A stretch of 8,916 nt of DNA from Gammaproteobacteria bacterium. Lineage in GTDB: Bacteria > Pseudomonadota > Gammaproteobacteria > UBA1113. The DNA is taken from assembly GCA_019752835.1 (NCBI GenBank), contig JAIELR010000120.1:1-8916 (forward strand), read 5' to 3'. A program made the position numbers and the translations under genes. The stretch's first letter is position 1, and each line of letters starts with the position of its first letter. Below the pieces are notes generated by a model. It was not told the origin of the DNA. It did not search any database and saw only the letters and a list, made by a program, of their open reading frames with translations. Positions 1-7,734 of the stretch are shown here, piece after piece.

Positions 1-248
1 GTTCTACAAGAATTTTTATCACCTAAAATATAACCATTTCAGACTAAAAACAATTTTTTAACACTCAATTTTTACTTTTTTCAACAAATCGAATCGAGGA
101 ATATTATTTTTGATAATCTGATCATTTCAATGCTACCGCTAATCCGGGAAACTAGCAACGAGTTGAGTGTAAGTACGTAACAAAAGGTCAGTGCATTTAA
201 TTAATGATTTTGTATGCGTCATGACAGCTACATTTTGAGGCTGAAAAA
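1..248. other. AT-rich intergenic region downstream of ffh, no gene recognised
   Basis: This stretch follows the ffh stop codon when read leftward. All frames on both strands are broken by stops into very short ORFs, and none has both a start and a plausible ribosome binding site. I found no GC-rich hairpin followed by a T-run that would be a clear intrinsic terminator for ffh. Only minor symmetry is visible: the 8-bp palindrome GTCATGAC near 218-225, TGCTA/TAGCA at 131-135 and 153-157, and ACACTCAA at 61-68 inverted at 163-170. All of these are short enough to be chance. In many gammaproteobacteria ffh is followed by rpsP-rimM-trmD-rplS. No rpsP start is visible before the window edge, so that linkage is either absent or lies further left. 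Confidence 0.6.
101..130 (-). promoter_or_regulatory. Weak candidate leftward sigma-70 promoter
   Basis: Read on the minus strand there is TTGAAA (125-130), an 18-bp spacer and TAATAT (101-106). These match the -35 and -10 consensus hexamers at four or five positions each. It would drive whatever gene lies left of the window. The surrounding sequence is very AT-rich, so hexamers of this quality arise by chance and no downstream gene is visible to support it. Confidence 0.2.
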
Positions 249-1601
249 TCACATCCCCATCGGCATTTTGCCTTTGAATTGCTTCATTAATTTAGCCAAA
301 CCGCCGCCGGAAAATTTTTTCATCATTTTTTGCATTTGTTCAAATTCTTTCAGCAACTTATTTACCTCTTGTATTGAGGTGCCAGAACCAGCGGCAATGC
401 GGCGTTTATGCGAATTTTTAATCAAATCAGGATGACGACGTTCTTTTGGTCTCATGGAACGAATAATCGCTTTTTTCTTCACAAACATCGAGTCATTAAT
501 ACGGCCCTTTAATTTATCCTGCATATTGGTCATTCCAGGTAATTTATCAAGCAATTTGCCTATGCCACCCATATTTTCCATTTGTTCAAGCTGATCAAGA
601 AAATCTTCAAGGTTGAAGCCTTTCCCTTTTTTTAATTTAGTGGCAAGTTTAGCGGCCTTTTCTTTATCAACGTGCTTCTCAGCTTCTTCCACTAAGGAAA
701 CGATATCACCCATATCGAGAATACGTGAGGCGATTCTTTCTGGATAGAAAGGTGAGAGGGCCTGCATTTTTTCACCCACACCGACAAATTTAATTGGTTT
801 ACCTGTGATTGCACGTATTGATAATGCTGCACCACCTCGAGCATCACCATCGGTTTTGGTCAAAATAACGCCGGTCAATGGTAGGGCATCATGAAATGCT
901 TTTGCGGTATTGGCGGCATCTTGACCGGTCATACTATCGACGACAAACAGGGTTTCAATAGGATTGGCTGCTTGATGTATGGCTTTGATCTCATCCATCA
1001 TGGCTTGATCAATATGTAGACGGCCTGCGGTATCAACCAAAACAACATCAATAAACTGTAATTTGGCGGCTTTAATTGCTTCTTTGGCAATATCAATCGG
1101 GCTCATGCCAGCATCGCTGGGGAAAAAGACCACGTCGACTTCTTGAGCTAAGATGCGTAATTGATCAATCGCGGCAGGGCGATAAATATCGGTACTGACA
1201 ACCATGACCGTTTTTTGCATGCTTTCTTTTAACCAGCGGGCAAGCTTGGCGGTGCTGGTTGTTTTACCGGAGCCTTGTAATCCAGCCATCAAAATGACAG
1301 CTGGGGGCGTAGTGCTCAAATTAAGTGCTTGATTTTCGTCACTCATGGTGGCGATTAATTCATCATGGATGATCTTAATCACGGCCTGGCCGGGCGTGAG
1401 GCTTTGCATGACTTCTTGACCTAGGGCCCGTTCTTTGACTTTATCAATAAATTCCCGTGTTACAGACAAGGCAACATCGGCTTCAAGAAAGGCGATACGG
1501 ACTTCACGTAGGGTTTCTTGTATATTTTCAGGTGTAATCCGCCCTTGACCACGAAGGTTGCGAATAATCTTGTTAAGTCGTTCGGTTAAATTTTGAGACA
1601 T
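249..1601 (-). CDS. ffh: Signal recognition particle protein Ffh (SRP54 homologue)
   Basis: Ffh is the GTPase subunit of the bacterial signal recognition particle. With 4.5S RNA it binds hydrophobic signal sequences emerging from the ribosome and docks with the receptor FtsY at the inner membrane. The 450-residue product is close to the usual length (E. coli about 453). It has an N-terminal helical N domain (about 1-90) and a GTPase G domain (about 95-300) with P-loop GLQGSGKT at 107-114, DIYRPAA at 138-144, DTAGR at 190-194, TKTD at 248-251 and GVGEK at 274-278. The methionine-rich M domain (about 325-450) holds the flexible finger loop near MENMGGIGKL and the RNA-binding helix-turn-helix with HKRRIAAGSGTS at 398-409. 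The tail ends in MPMGM. The start is supported by AGGAAA at 1611-1616 on the minus strand, 9 bases before the ATG, and by alignment of the N-terminus with known Ffh. It is transcribed divergently from the glutamate dehydrogenase gene, and a strong promoter lies about 120 bases upstream. All key residues are present. Confidence 0.98.
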   Translation of the reverse strand: MSQNLTERLNKIIRNLRGQGRITPENIQETLREVRIAFLEADVALSVTREFIDKVKERALGQEVMQSLTPGQAVIKIIHDELIATMSDENQALNLSTTPPAVILMAGLQGSGKTTSTAKLARWLKESMQKTVMVVSTDIYRPAAIDQLRILAQEVDVVFFPSDAGMSPIDIAKEAIKAAKLQFIDVVLVDTAGRLHIDQAMMDEIKAIHQAANPIETLFVVDSMTGQDAANTAKAFHDALPLTGVILTKTDGDARGGAALSIRAITGKPIKFVGVGEKMQALSPFYPERIASRILDMGDIVSLVEEAEKHVDKEKAAKLATKLKKGKGFNLEDFLDQLEQMENMGGIGKLLDKLPGMTNMQDKLKGRINDSMFVKKKAIIRSMRPKERRHPDLIKNSHKRRIAAGSGTSIQEVNKLLKEFEQMQKMMKKFSGGGLAKLMKQFKGKMPMGM

Positions 1602-1635
1602 GAGAGGGGATTTCCTGTAAATAAGGGCCTTCTTC

Positions 1636-1693
1636 GTAGGGGTCGGCCCCCGTGCCGACTCGAATATGGGCCGCCACAGGGGGCTGCCCCTAC
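1636..1693. repeat. 58-bp GC-rich imperfect palindrome (REP/MITE-like element)
   Basis: The element begins GTAGGGG and ends CCCCTAC, a perfect 7-bp terminal inverted repeat. When its two 29-base halves are folded on each other, 20 of 29 positions are complementary. The left half also contains its own 6-bp hairpin, GTCGGC (1642-1647) with GCCGAC (1654-1659). Of the 58 bases, 42 are G or C, in sharp contrast to the AT-rich flanks. Short, GC-rich, terminally symmetrical elements with GTAGGGG-type ends are a recurring type of dispersed bacterial intergenic repeat, which is why I call it REP/MITE-like. Only one copy is seen here, so repetitiveness is not shown. There is no evident target-site duplication and no transposase. 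No T-run follows it in either direction, so it is not a standard terminator. It lies between the predicted ffh promoter and the ffh start, so it should be transcribed in the ffh leader. Confidence 0.6.
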
Positions 1694-1728
1694 AATGTTA
1701 AGAAAGTAAAAGCTCATAAAGTGTGCGT

Positions 1729-1757
1729 AGTATATGCCGAACTGCATTTAGTATCAA
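1729..1757 (-). promoter_or_regulatory. Near-consensus sigma-70 promoter for ffh
   Basis: On the minus strand, TTGATA (-35, 1752-1757) is separated by exactly 17 bp from TATACT (-10, 1729-1734). Each hexamer matches the consensus at five of six positions. Transcription would start near 1722, giving a leader of about 120 bases before the ffh ATG. That leader includes the GC-rich palindrome at 1636-1693. It is the best leftward promoter in the divergent intergenic region. Confidence 0.7.
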
Positions 1758-1785
1758 CGGACACTCTCGCTTCAACCAAATTCAA

Positions 1786-1794
1786 TGCTATAAT
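1786..1794 (+). promoter_or_regulatory. Extended -10 promoter for the glutamate dehydrogenase operon
   Basis: TGCTATAAT is a perfect extended -10 (TG, one base, then consensus TATAAT at 1789-1794). The sequence 16-18 bp upstream (about 1765-1772) is a poor -35, which is typical of extended -10 promoters. Transcription would start near 1801-1802 and give a leader of about 28 bases. A GAGGT Shine-Dalgarno at 1816-1820 sits 9 bases before the ATG at 1830. The promoter probably serves gdhB-pheS-pheT, since no later promoter is obvious. Confidence 0.65.
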
Positions 1795-1829
1795 CTCGTT
1801 CAACTGAATTAACCCGAGGTTTACTAACA

Positions 1830-4800
1830 ATGCCTTTTAATCATGAACAACAGCGTACAGAACTATCACAAAAACTCATTCGCCTCGTGCAACAAAAAGC
1901 CCCTCCTGAAGAAGCTCGTTTAATCGCAGAATTTATTCCTTATTTTTTGGGATCAGTCGATACTAACGAATTGGAAGGCCGCGATATTGAAGATTTATTA
2001 GGCACGGTACTCACACAATGGAGCTTGGTTTACCAGCGTGCTCAAGGCGAAACTAAGCTACGCGTGCTCAATCCTGAGCTGACTAAAGACGGTTGGCAAT
2101 CTTCCCACACAATTATTGCGCTGGCCCATGATGATATGCCTTTTTTGGTTGACTCATTGCAAATGGAGTTAAATCGTCGCAATATTACTTGCCATATTGT
2201 TTTTCATGCGGGGGGAATTAATATCCAACGCGATGCGGCACACCGAGCCATTGAGATTTATCCGATGGGGACACAGGCCAAGTGCCAGGCTGAGGCAGTG
2301 GTTTACATGGAGGTTGATAAGCAAGGCGATCCTGCTGTAATAGAAGATTTATATCATAGCTGTCAGCATATTCTTCGTGATGTAGAGTTAGCTGTTGAGG
2401 ATTGGAGACCTATTAGTGTAAAAGTGGCGGAAACGATAACCGAAATTAAAAAAAATCCACCGCCCTTGGATAGCAAAGAAATTAGCGAAACCATGGCTTT
2501 CCTTCAATGGTTATTGGACGATAATTTTATTTTTATGGGTTATCGAGAGTACCGTTTAGCGGTAGAACAAGGTGAAAAAGTCTTGGTTCCAGTGGCAGAC
2601 ACGGGCTTAGGTGTCCTGCGTGAGAGCAGTAGTAAGCATTCGCGCGCGTTTTCTACTATGACACCAGAGGCACAACAGATAGCTTTATCTGCACATTTAT
2701 TGATTATTGCTAAATCTAATATTGTTTCTACGGTCCATCGTTCTGCGAATACGGATATTATTGGTGTCAAAATGTTTAATGAGAAAGGGGAGGTTATTGG
2801 CGAGCATCGTATTATAGGTCTGTATACCTCCGTCGCTTACCATAGTCGTCCTTACAGCATTCCCGTTTTACGCGAAAAAGTGCGTGAAGTGATGATAAAA
2901 TCGAAGTTGGTCAAGGCCAATGAAGACAAACCTATGGGGCATGCAGGCAAGGCGTTGTTAAATATCCTGGAAACGTTGCCTCGTGATGACTTATTTCAAA
3001 CTAATGTTGAAGAGTTATTGCAACTGGCGACCGGTATTTTATATATGCAGGATCGTCGTGAAATTCGGCTTTTTATCCGTAAAGATGTGTATGGTCGCTT
3101 TTTATCCTGCTTAGTGTATGTTCCTAAGGATCGCTTCGATACTGAATTACGTGAAAAAATGGAAGCGATTTTGCGAGATGAGTTTAATGCAGAGAGCATT
3201 ACGTATAATACATTGGTGAGTGATTCTGTACTGGCTCGAATTCATTATATGGTGCATATCGATCCTCAACAGCAGCCGGTGATTGATATCAAAGCCATTG
3301 AGAAAAAATTAGTGGGTGCAGCCAGGAGTTGGCAAGAAGACTTAATGGACGAGATGCTGACCTTCTTTGGTGAGCAACGCTTAAAGGATTTGGCTCATTA
3401 TGTGAGAGCATTTCCGGCGGGCTATCGTGAAAATTGTAATGTTCGAATTGCGGTGAGAGATATTCAACAAATTGAATCATTGGTTGATGATGACTCTATC
3501 GCCATGAATCTTGGGCAAGCCTTTGATGAGCAAGGAAAAAATTTACGCTTTAAATTATACCGCAAAAATCAGCCAGTATCGCTTTCAGATGCCCTACCTA
3601 TGCTTGAAAACATGGGGTTATCTGTATTGAGCGAAGAGCCTTATCGGGTTAATTTACCTCATAATCAATCGGCGTGGATTAGTGAATTTAGCATGGTCCT
3701 ACGACAAAGTTCTTTGACTGATCTCGATCGTGTGCGTGACTTGTTTCAAGATGCGTTTAAACATTGTTGGTATCGTTTGGTTGAAAATGATGGTTTTAAT
3801 CGTTTAGTCTTGGCTGCCAGATTAACCTGGCGTGAAATTGCTATTTTACGGGCCTATGCAAAATATTTTAAACAAATAGGTTTTACGTTTAGCCAAGCGT
3901 ATATTGAAGAAACCTTAGCAAAACATGCGGCGATTAGTGCGCATTTGGTTGATCTTTTTACTCAGCGTTTTGATCCGAATTATCAAGGTGAAAAAACACG
4001 CGAACAAGTGCTCGAAGAGATAGAAAAATCCATTCTTTTAGCGCTTGATAACGTGACTAATTTGAATGAAGATAGAATTTTGCGTCGTTACCTTGAAATC
4101 ATTAAGGCGACGTTGCGAACCAATTATTTTCAACAAACCGCTGATGGGCAAGTTAAGTCATATATTTCATTTAAATTAGATTCTCAATCTATTACTGATC
4201 TTCCTTTGCCGCGGCCTATGGTTGAAGTTTGGGTATCTTGTCCACGTGTTGAAGCGATTCATTTACGTAGCTCTGAAGTTGCGCGTGGGGGCTTGCGTTG
4301 GTCTGATCGCCCTGAAGATTTTCGTACAGAAGTCTTGGGTTTAATGAAAGCTCAAAAAGTGAAAAATGCGGTGATTGTACCCTCAGGAGCAAAGGGCGGC
4401 TTTGTACCAAAAATGTTAATCGCTAATGCGACGCGAGAAGAAATTTTTCAAGAAGGCGTAGAGAGTTATCGCATTTTTATTCGAGGCTTACTCGATATTA
4501 CCGATAATTTAATTGCTGGCGAAATTGTGCCACCCAAAGATGTATTACGTTATGATGGAGATGATCCCTATTTAGTTGTGGCCGCTGACAAAGGAACAGC
4601 TACATTTTCCAATTTTGCCAATGAAATTGCAGCAGAATATGGCTTTTGGCTCGATGATGCCTTCGCCTCGGGTGGCATCACTGGTTACGATCATAAAAAA
4701 ATGGGTATTACTGCTCGGGGTGCTTGGGAGTCAACCAAACGTCATTTCCGCGAGTTAGGCTTAAATACACAAACGCAAGATTTTACTGTTGTTGGTATTG

Positions 4801-6707
4801 GTGATTTGGCAGGTGACGTTTTCGGGAATGGTGTTCTTCAATCCGAGCATATTAAATTGCTTGCTGCATTTAATCATATGCATATTTTCCTTGATCCTAA
4901 CCCTGATACCGTCAAAAGTTTTGCAGAACGTGAGCGCATTTTTAACTTACCCCGATCTAGTTGGGAAGATTATGATGTTAACTTAATTTCCAAAGGGGGT
5001 GGTGTTTTTAAGCGTTCTTTGAAATCCATACCGCTTACGGCTGAAATAAAGAGCTTGTTTGACTTAAAGCAAGATCAAATTGAACCGAATGATTTGATCC
5101 GGGTCATCATGAAATCTAAAGTTGATCTGCTCTGGAATGGCGGAATAGGAACCTTTGTAAAAGCCAGTGACGAAATGAATGAGCACGTGGGCGATAAAAC
5201 CAATGATAATATTCGTATTAATGGCTCTGAGTTAAATTGTCGCGTTGTTGTTGAAGGCGGAAATTTAGGCTTTACGCAATTAGGTCGTGTTGAATTTGCT
5301 CGAAAAGGTGGGCGTATTTACACCGACTTTATTGATAACTCAGCCGGTGTTGATTGTTCTGACCATGAAGTCAATATCAAAATTTTATTAAACGAAATAG
5401 TTATCCGGGGAGATATGACGCTCAAAAAGCGTAATGAATTGCTGGTTAAAATGACGGATGAAGTCGCTGCACTGGTTTTGCGTGATAATTACATGCAAAC
5501 CCAAGCCTTGAGCATTGCAACGCAACAAGCAACTAAAAATCCTGATTTATTTATACGCTTCATGCAAGGCATGATAGATAATGGTAAATTGGATAGAGAT
5601 ATAGAGTTTTTGCCTGATGATAAACAACTGCAAGAGCGAAAAAGTATTGGGCAATCGCTTACCGCTCCTGAAATGGCTGTATTGCTTGCTTATAGTAAAA
5701 TGCAATTAAAAGAGGATATCTTACTATCTGATTTGCCCAATGATATCTATCTCATTGAAAATATCAAAACCGCTTTCCCGTCTGAAATAGATAAACACTT
5801 TCGCGAGGCGATGCTCAATCATAGCTTACGCAGAGAAATCCTAGCTACGCAATTGAGTAACTCTATTATCAATTACATGGGTATTACTTTTATCAGCCGC
5901 ATTGTAGAGGAAACTGGTGCGCCGATAGCTTCTATCGTTCGCTCTTATTCAATAGCCTGTGCTGCATTTGGAGCGCGCGACCTGTGGCGAGCCATTGAGG
6001 AATTAGACTATAAAGTTAATCCTACCCTGCAGTACGATATGATGCAAAGCGTGACACGTCTTTTGCGTCGTGCTACCCGTTGGTTTTTACGTAATCATCG
6101 TAATGAATTGCTGGATATTGGTACGGTTGCTGCGTTGTACCAGCAAGAAATTGCTGGATTATATGACACTATGCCAAGCTTACTATCGGGCGCGGCTAAA
6201 AATTATTATAACCATTTTTATAAGCAATATATTGAAGGTAAGGTGCCAGAAAAATTAGCGAAGCAAGTGGCTATTACCATTACACTCTTTGCTTCTTTAG
6301 ACATTATTGCCGCTAGTAATGAGCATGGTTTTGAGCCTAAACAAACCGCAAAAGTTTACTTCAAACTGGGCGCTAAGCTTGAGTTAGGTTGGTTGCGAGC
6401 CAATATAATTAATCAAGTGGAAGAAAATCACTGGGATGCTTTAGGCAAAGCAGCATTGCGAGACGATATTGATCTTCAACATCGTGAATTAGCGACCGCG
6501 ATTTTGACCTTGGCGCACGATCGCAATAGTGCTGATGGCGCTATTCAATCCTGGAGTCATCAACATGAAGCCTTGCTTGAGCGTTGGCAACGGGTCTTAC
6601 TCAGTCTAAAGAGTATGAATACAGTGACTTTTGTCATGTATGCCGTGGCTGTTCGTGAGTTATTTGAGCTGATGCAGGCCAGTAAACAATGTGTGCGAGA
6701 GGCGTAG
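1830..6707 (+). CDS. gdhB: NAD-specific glutamate dehydrogenase, large (180-kDa) class
   Basis: The enzyme oxidatively deaminates L-glutamate with NAD+ to 2-oxoglutarate, ammonium and NADH, and usually acts catabolically in the cytoplasm. At 1625 residues it matches the 180-kDa family (about 1600-1650 in Pseudomonas, Caulobacter and mycobacteria). The N-terminal half is regulatory, with ACT-like segments near 94-126 and 410-448. The catalytic core begins near 800. [17 protein letters not shown] (818-834) is followed by K840 and K843 and the PSGAKGGF loop with K855, corresponding to the substrate-binding and catalytic lysines of smaller glutamate dehydrogenases. D920 in AADKGTA matches the catalytic aspartate. 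[13 protein letters not shown] (989-1001) is the NAD-binding Rossmann loop, and WNGGIGTF (1102-1109) and [10 protein letters not shown] (1141-1150) are further family motifs. Residues from about 1200 on form the helical C-terminal domain. The start is supported by GAGGT 9 bases upstream and by the extended -10 promoter. It is intact with no frameshift. The symbol follows Pseudomonas usage. Confidence 0.97.
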   Translation: MPFNHEQQRTELSQKLIRLVQQKAPPEEARLIAEFIPYFLGSVDTNELEGRDIEDLLGTVLTQWSLVYQRAQGETKLRVLNPELTKDGWQSSHTIIALAHDDMPFLVDSLQMELNRRNITCHIVFHAGGINIQRDAAHRAIEIYPMGTQAKCQAEAVVYMEVDKQGDPAVIEDLYHSCQHILRDVELAVEDWRPISVKVAETITEIKKNPPPLDSKEISETMAFLQWLLDDNFIFMGYREYRLAVEQGEKVLVPVADTGLGVLRESSSKHSRAFSTMTPEAQQIALSAHLLIIAKSNIVSTVHRSANTDIIGVKMFNEKGEVIGEHRIIGLYTSVAYHSRPYSIPVLREKVREVMIKSKLVKANEDKPMGHAGKALLNILETLPRDDLFQTNVEELLQLATGILYMQDRREIRLFIRKDVYGRFLSCLVYVPKDRFDTELREKMEAILRDEFNAESITYNTLVSDSVLARIHYMVHIDPQQQPVIDIKAIEKKLVGAARSWQEDLMDEMLTFFGEQRLKDLAHYVRAFPAGYRENCNVRIAVRDIQQIESLVDDDSIAMNLGQAFDEQGKNLRFKLYRKNQPVSLSDALPMLENMGLSVLSEEPYRVNLPHNQSAWISEFSMVLRQSSLTDLDRVRDLFQDAFKHCWYRLVENDGFNRLVLAARLTWREIAILRAYAKYFKQIGFTFSQAYIEETLAKHAAISAHLVDLFTQRFDPNYQGEKTREQVLEEIEKSILLALDNVTNLNEDRILRRYLEIIKATLRTNYFQQTADGQVKSYISFKLDSQSITDLPLPRPMVEVWVSCPRVEAIHLRSSEVARGGLRWSDRPEDFRTEVLGLMKAQKVKNAVIVPSGAKGGFVPKMLIANATREEIFQEGVESYRIFIRGLLDITDNLIAGEIVPPKDVLRYDGDDPYLVVAADKGTATFSNFANEIAAEYGFWLDDAFASGGITGYDHKKMGITARGAWESTKRHFRELGLNTQTQDFTVVGIGDLAGDVFGNGVLQSEHIKLLAAFNHMHIFLDPNPDTVKSFAERERIFNLPRSSWEDYDVNLISKGGGVFKRSLKSIPLTAEIKSLFDLKQDQIEPNDLIRVIMKSKVDLLWNGGIGTFVKASDEMNEHVGDKTNDNIRINGSELNCRVVVEGGNLGFTQLGRVEFARKGGRIYTDFIDNSAGVDCSDHEVNIKILLNEIVIRGDMTLKKRNELLVKMTDEVAALVLRDNYMQTQALSIATQQATKNPDLFIRFMQGMIDNGKLDRDIEFLPDDKQLQERKSIGQSLTAPEMAVLLAYSKMQLKEDILLSDLPNDIYLIENIKTAFPSEIDKHFREAMLNHSLRREILATQLSNSIINYMGITFISRIVEETGAPIASIVRSYSIACAAFGARDLWRAIEELDYKVNPTLQYDMMQSVTRLLRRATRWFLRNHRNELLDIGTVAALYQQEIAGLYDTMPSLLSGAAKNYYNHFYKQYIEGKVPEKLAKQVAITITLFASLDIIAASNEHGFEPKQTAKVYFKLGAKLELGWLRANIINQVEENHWDALGKAALRDDIDLQHRELATAILTLAHDRNSADGAIQSWSHQHEALLERWQRVLLSLKSMNTVTFVMYAVAVRELFELMQASKQCVREA
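6698..6702 (+). promoter_or_regulatory. Probable pheS Shine-Dalgarno inside the gdhB 3' end
   Basis: AGAGG lies in the last codons of gdhB, 10 bases before the ATG at 6713. It favours that ATG over the in-frame ATG at 6689, whose upstream sequence (ATGCAGGCCAGTAAACA) has no comparable purine-rich site at the right distance. Ribosomes finishing gdhB at 6707 would release next to this site, so translational coupling is plausible. Confidence 0.5.
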
Positions 6708-6712
6708 AGAGC

Positions 6713-7726
6713 ATGGAGCAATTAGAGCAAATAAAGGTGCAAGCACTCTCGTTGATTAAGGAGGCTGCGTCACTTTCTGAATTAGATGAAATTCGCATTC
6801 GTTATTTGGGCAAAAAAGGTCAAATAACCGAGTTTTTAAAAAGTTTGGTTAATATTCAGCATGAGCAACGACCTTTAATTGGTCAACTGGTGAATGATGC
6901 GAAAGAAACCATACAGTTATCTATTGAGAAACATCTTCAACAATTGAAAGCGGCTGAATTGGCTGTGCGCCTGGCGAGTGAAACAATAGATGTAAGTTTG
7001 CCCGGTCGTGGTTATAGTCAAGGTCATTTGCACCCTGTCACTCGCGCAATGATCAGAATTGAGGCTTACTTTAAACAGCTAGGCTTTGATATTGTGAGCG
7101 GACAAGAGATAGAAACCGAATATTATAACTTTGATGCACTCAATATTCCTTCTCATCATCCTGCTAGAGCCGCTCATGATACATTTTATTTTGAGAGTGG
7201 GGAATTATTGCGAACGCATACCTCGCCGAGTCAAATTCGCTATTTGGAAAATAAACGACCTCCCTTGCGTATGATTGCCATGGGGCGGGTTTATCGTTGC
7301 GATTCTGATTTGACCCATGCACCGATGTTTCATCAATTGGAAGGTTTATTGCTTGATGAGGCGGTTTCTTTTGCAGACTTAAAAGGCTTATTAAAAGATT
7401 TTTTACAATTCTTTTTTGAAGATGATTTAGCGATGCGTTTCCGGCCTTCTTTTTTCCCGTTTACGGAACCGTCGGCTGAGGTCGATCTGCAGTGTGTTAT
7501 GTGCAAAGGTAAGGGCTGTCGTATCTGTAAAAATACTGGTTGGCTTGAAGTCTTAGGATGTGGCATGGTTCATCCTGCCGTGCTTCAGGGCGCTGGTTTA
7601 GATCATGAATCAGTAAGGGGCTTTGCCTTTGGCATGGGCGTTGATAGACTAGCGATGCTCCGTTACCAAATTAATGATTTACGTCTGTTATTTGATAATG
7701 ACGTACGGTTTTTACAGCAATTTTAG
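6713..7726 (+). CDS. pheS: Phenylalanyl-tRNA synthetase alpha subunit
   Basis: PheS carries the class II aminoacylation site of the alpha2-beta2 synthetase that charges tRNA-Phe. The 337-residue product has an N-terminal helical coiled-coil arm (about 1-90) that contacts tRNA, then the catalytic domain. Motif 1 lies around [14 protein letters not shown] (107-120). Motif 2 runs from [21 protein letters not shown] (191 on) with R192 and R195. Motif 3 is [16 protein letters not shown] (303-318) with R312, and A305 occupies the position of E. coli A294 in the phenylalanine pocket. It is about 10 residues longer than the 327-residue E. coli protein, mainly because [17 protein letters not shown] (261-277) replaces a short loop. 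I chose the ATG at 6713 because MEQLEQIK fits the family N-terminus and AGAGG lies 10 bases upstream. An in-frame ATG at 6689 would add eight residues and overlap gdhB. The gene starts 5 bases after gdhB and is followed 8 bases later by pheT. Confidence 0.97.
   Translation: MEQLEQIKVQALSLIKEAASLSELDEIRIRYLGKKGQITEFLKSLVNIQHEQRPLIGQLVNDAKETIQLSIEKHLQQLKAAELAVRLASETIDVSLPGRGYSQGHLHPVTRAMIRIEAYFKQLGFDIVSGQEIETEYYNFDALNIPSHHPARAAHDTFYFESGELLRTHTSPSQIRYLENKRPPLRMIAMGRVYRCDSDLTHAPMFHQLEGLLLDEAVSFADLKGLLKDFLQFFFEDDLAMRFRPSFFPFTEPSAEVDLQCVMCKGKGCRICKNTGWLEVLGCGMVHPAVLQGAGLDHESVRGFAFGMGVDRLAMLRYQINDLRLLFDNDVRFLQQF
7493..7528 (+). other. Four-cysteine, zinc-finger-like insertion in PheS
   Basis: The segment encodes residues 261-272 of PheS with cysteines C261, C264, C269 and C272, spaced CxxC-x4-CxxC. 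It sits between the FTEPSAEVD strand and [12 protein letters not shown], where E. coli PheS has only a seven-residue GKNG-type loop, so it accounts for an 11-residue net insertion. The spacing and the glycines (CxGxGCxxC) resemble DnaJ-like zinc knuckles, so metal binding is a reasonable inference. I recall comparable insertions in PheS of some other bacteria, so this looks like a subtype character of PheS. Metal content is not shown by sequence. Confidence 0.7.
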
Positions 7727-7730
7727 GTAT
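7724..7730 (+). promoter_or_regulatory. pheT ribosome binding site overlapping the pheS stop
   Basis: The pheS stop codon TAG (7724-7726) followed by G gives TAGG, the only Shine-Dalgarno-like sequence before pheT. AGG at 7725-7727 is 7 bases from the ATG at 7735. This arrangement suggests that translation of pheT is coupled to termination of pheS, which would suit equal production of the two subunits. Confidence 0.45.
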
Positions 7731-7734
7731 ACTC

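Noticed and set aside
1..22. Leftward GTG at 22-20 opening a frame that reads MIKILVE up to the window edge, similar to the start of a response regulator.
   Set aside because: Only seven codons are visible, there is no properly spaced Shine-Dalgarno, and a stop codon directly precedes the GTG. That is too little to call a gene.
61..170. Inverted pair ACACTCAA (61-68) and TTGAGTGT (163-170).
   Set aside because: Only 8 bp long and separated by about 94 bases in AT-rich DNA; expected by chance and not linked to any gene.
194..206. CATT/AATG symmetry in an AT-rich stretch after the ffh stop, considered as a terminator stem.
   Set aside because: The stem is four base pairs of mostly A/T and lacks a following T-run, so it would not be a stable terminator.
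214..435. Open frame of 73 codons on the plus strand near the end of ffh.
   Set aside because: It lies mostly antisense to the conserved 3' end of ffh, its product shows no recognisable family, and it has no supported start. It is a shadow frame.
1636..1693. The palindrome read as an intrinsic terminator.
   Set aside because: It lies between divergent promoters, has no T-run on either side, and no gene ends next to it.
2540..2770. Antisense open frame within the glutamate dehydrogenase gene; similar ones occur at 2996-3199, 3289-3480 and 4216-4410.
   Set aside because: The sense frame is a conserved protein over its full length. The antisense products are low-complexity, serine/arginine-rich translations without family features.
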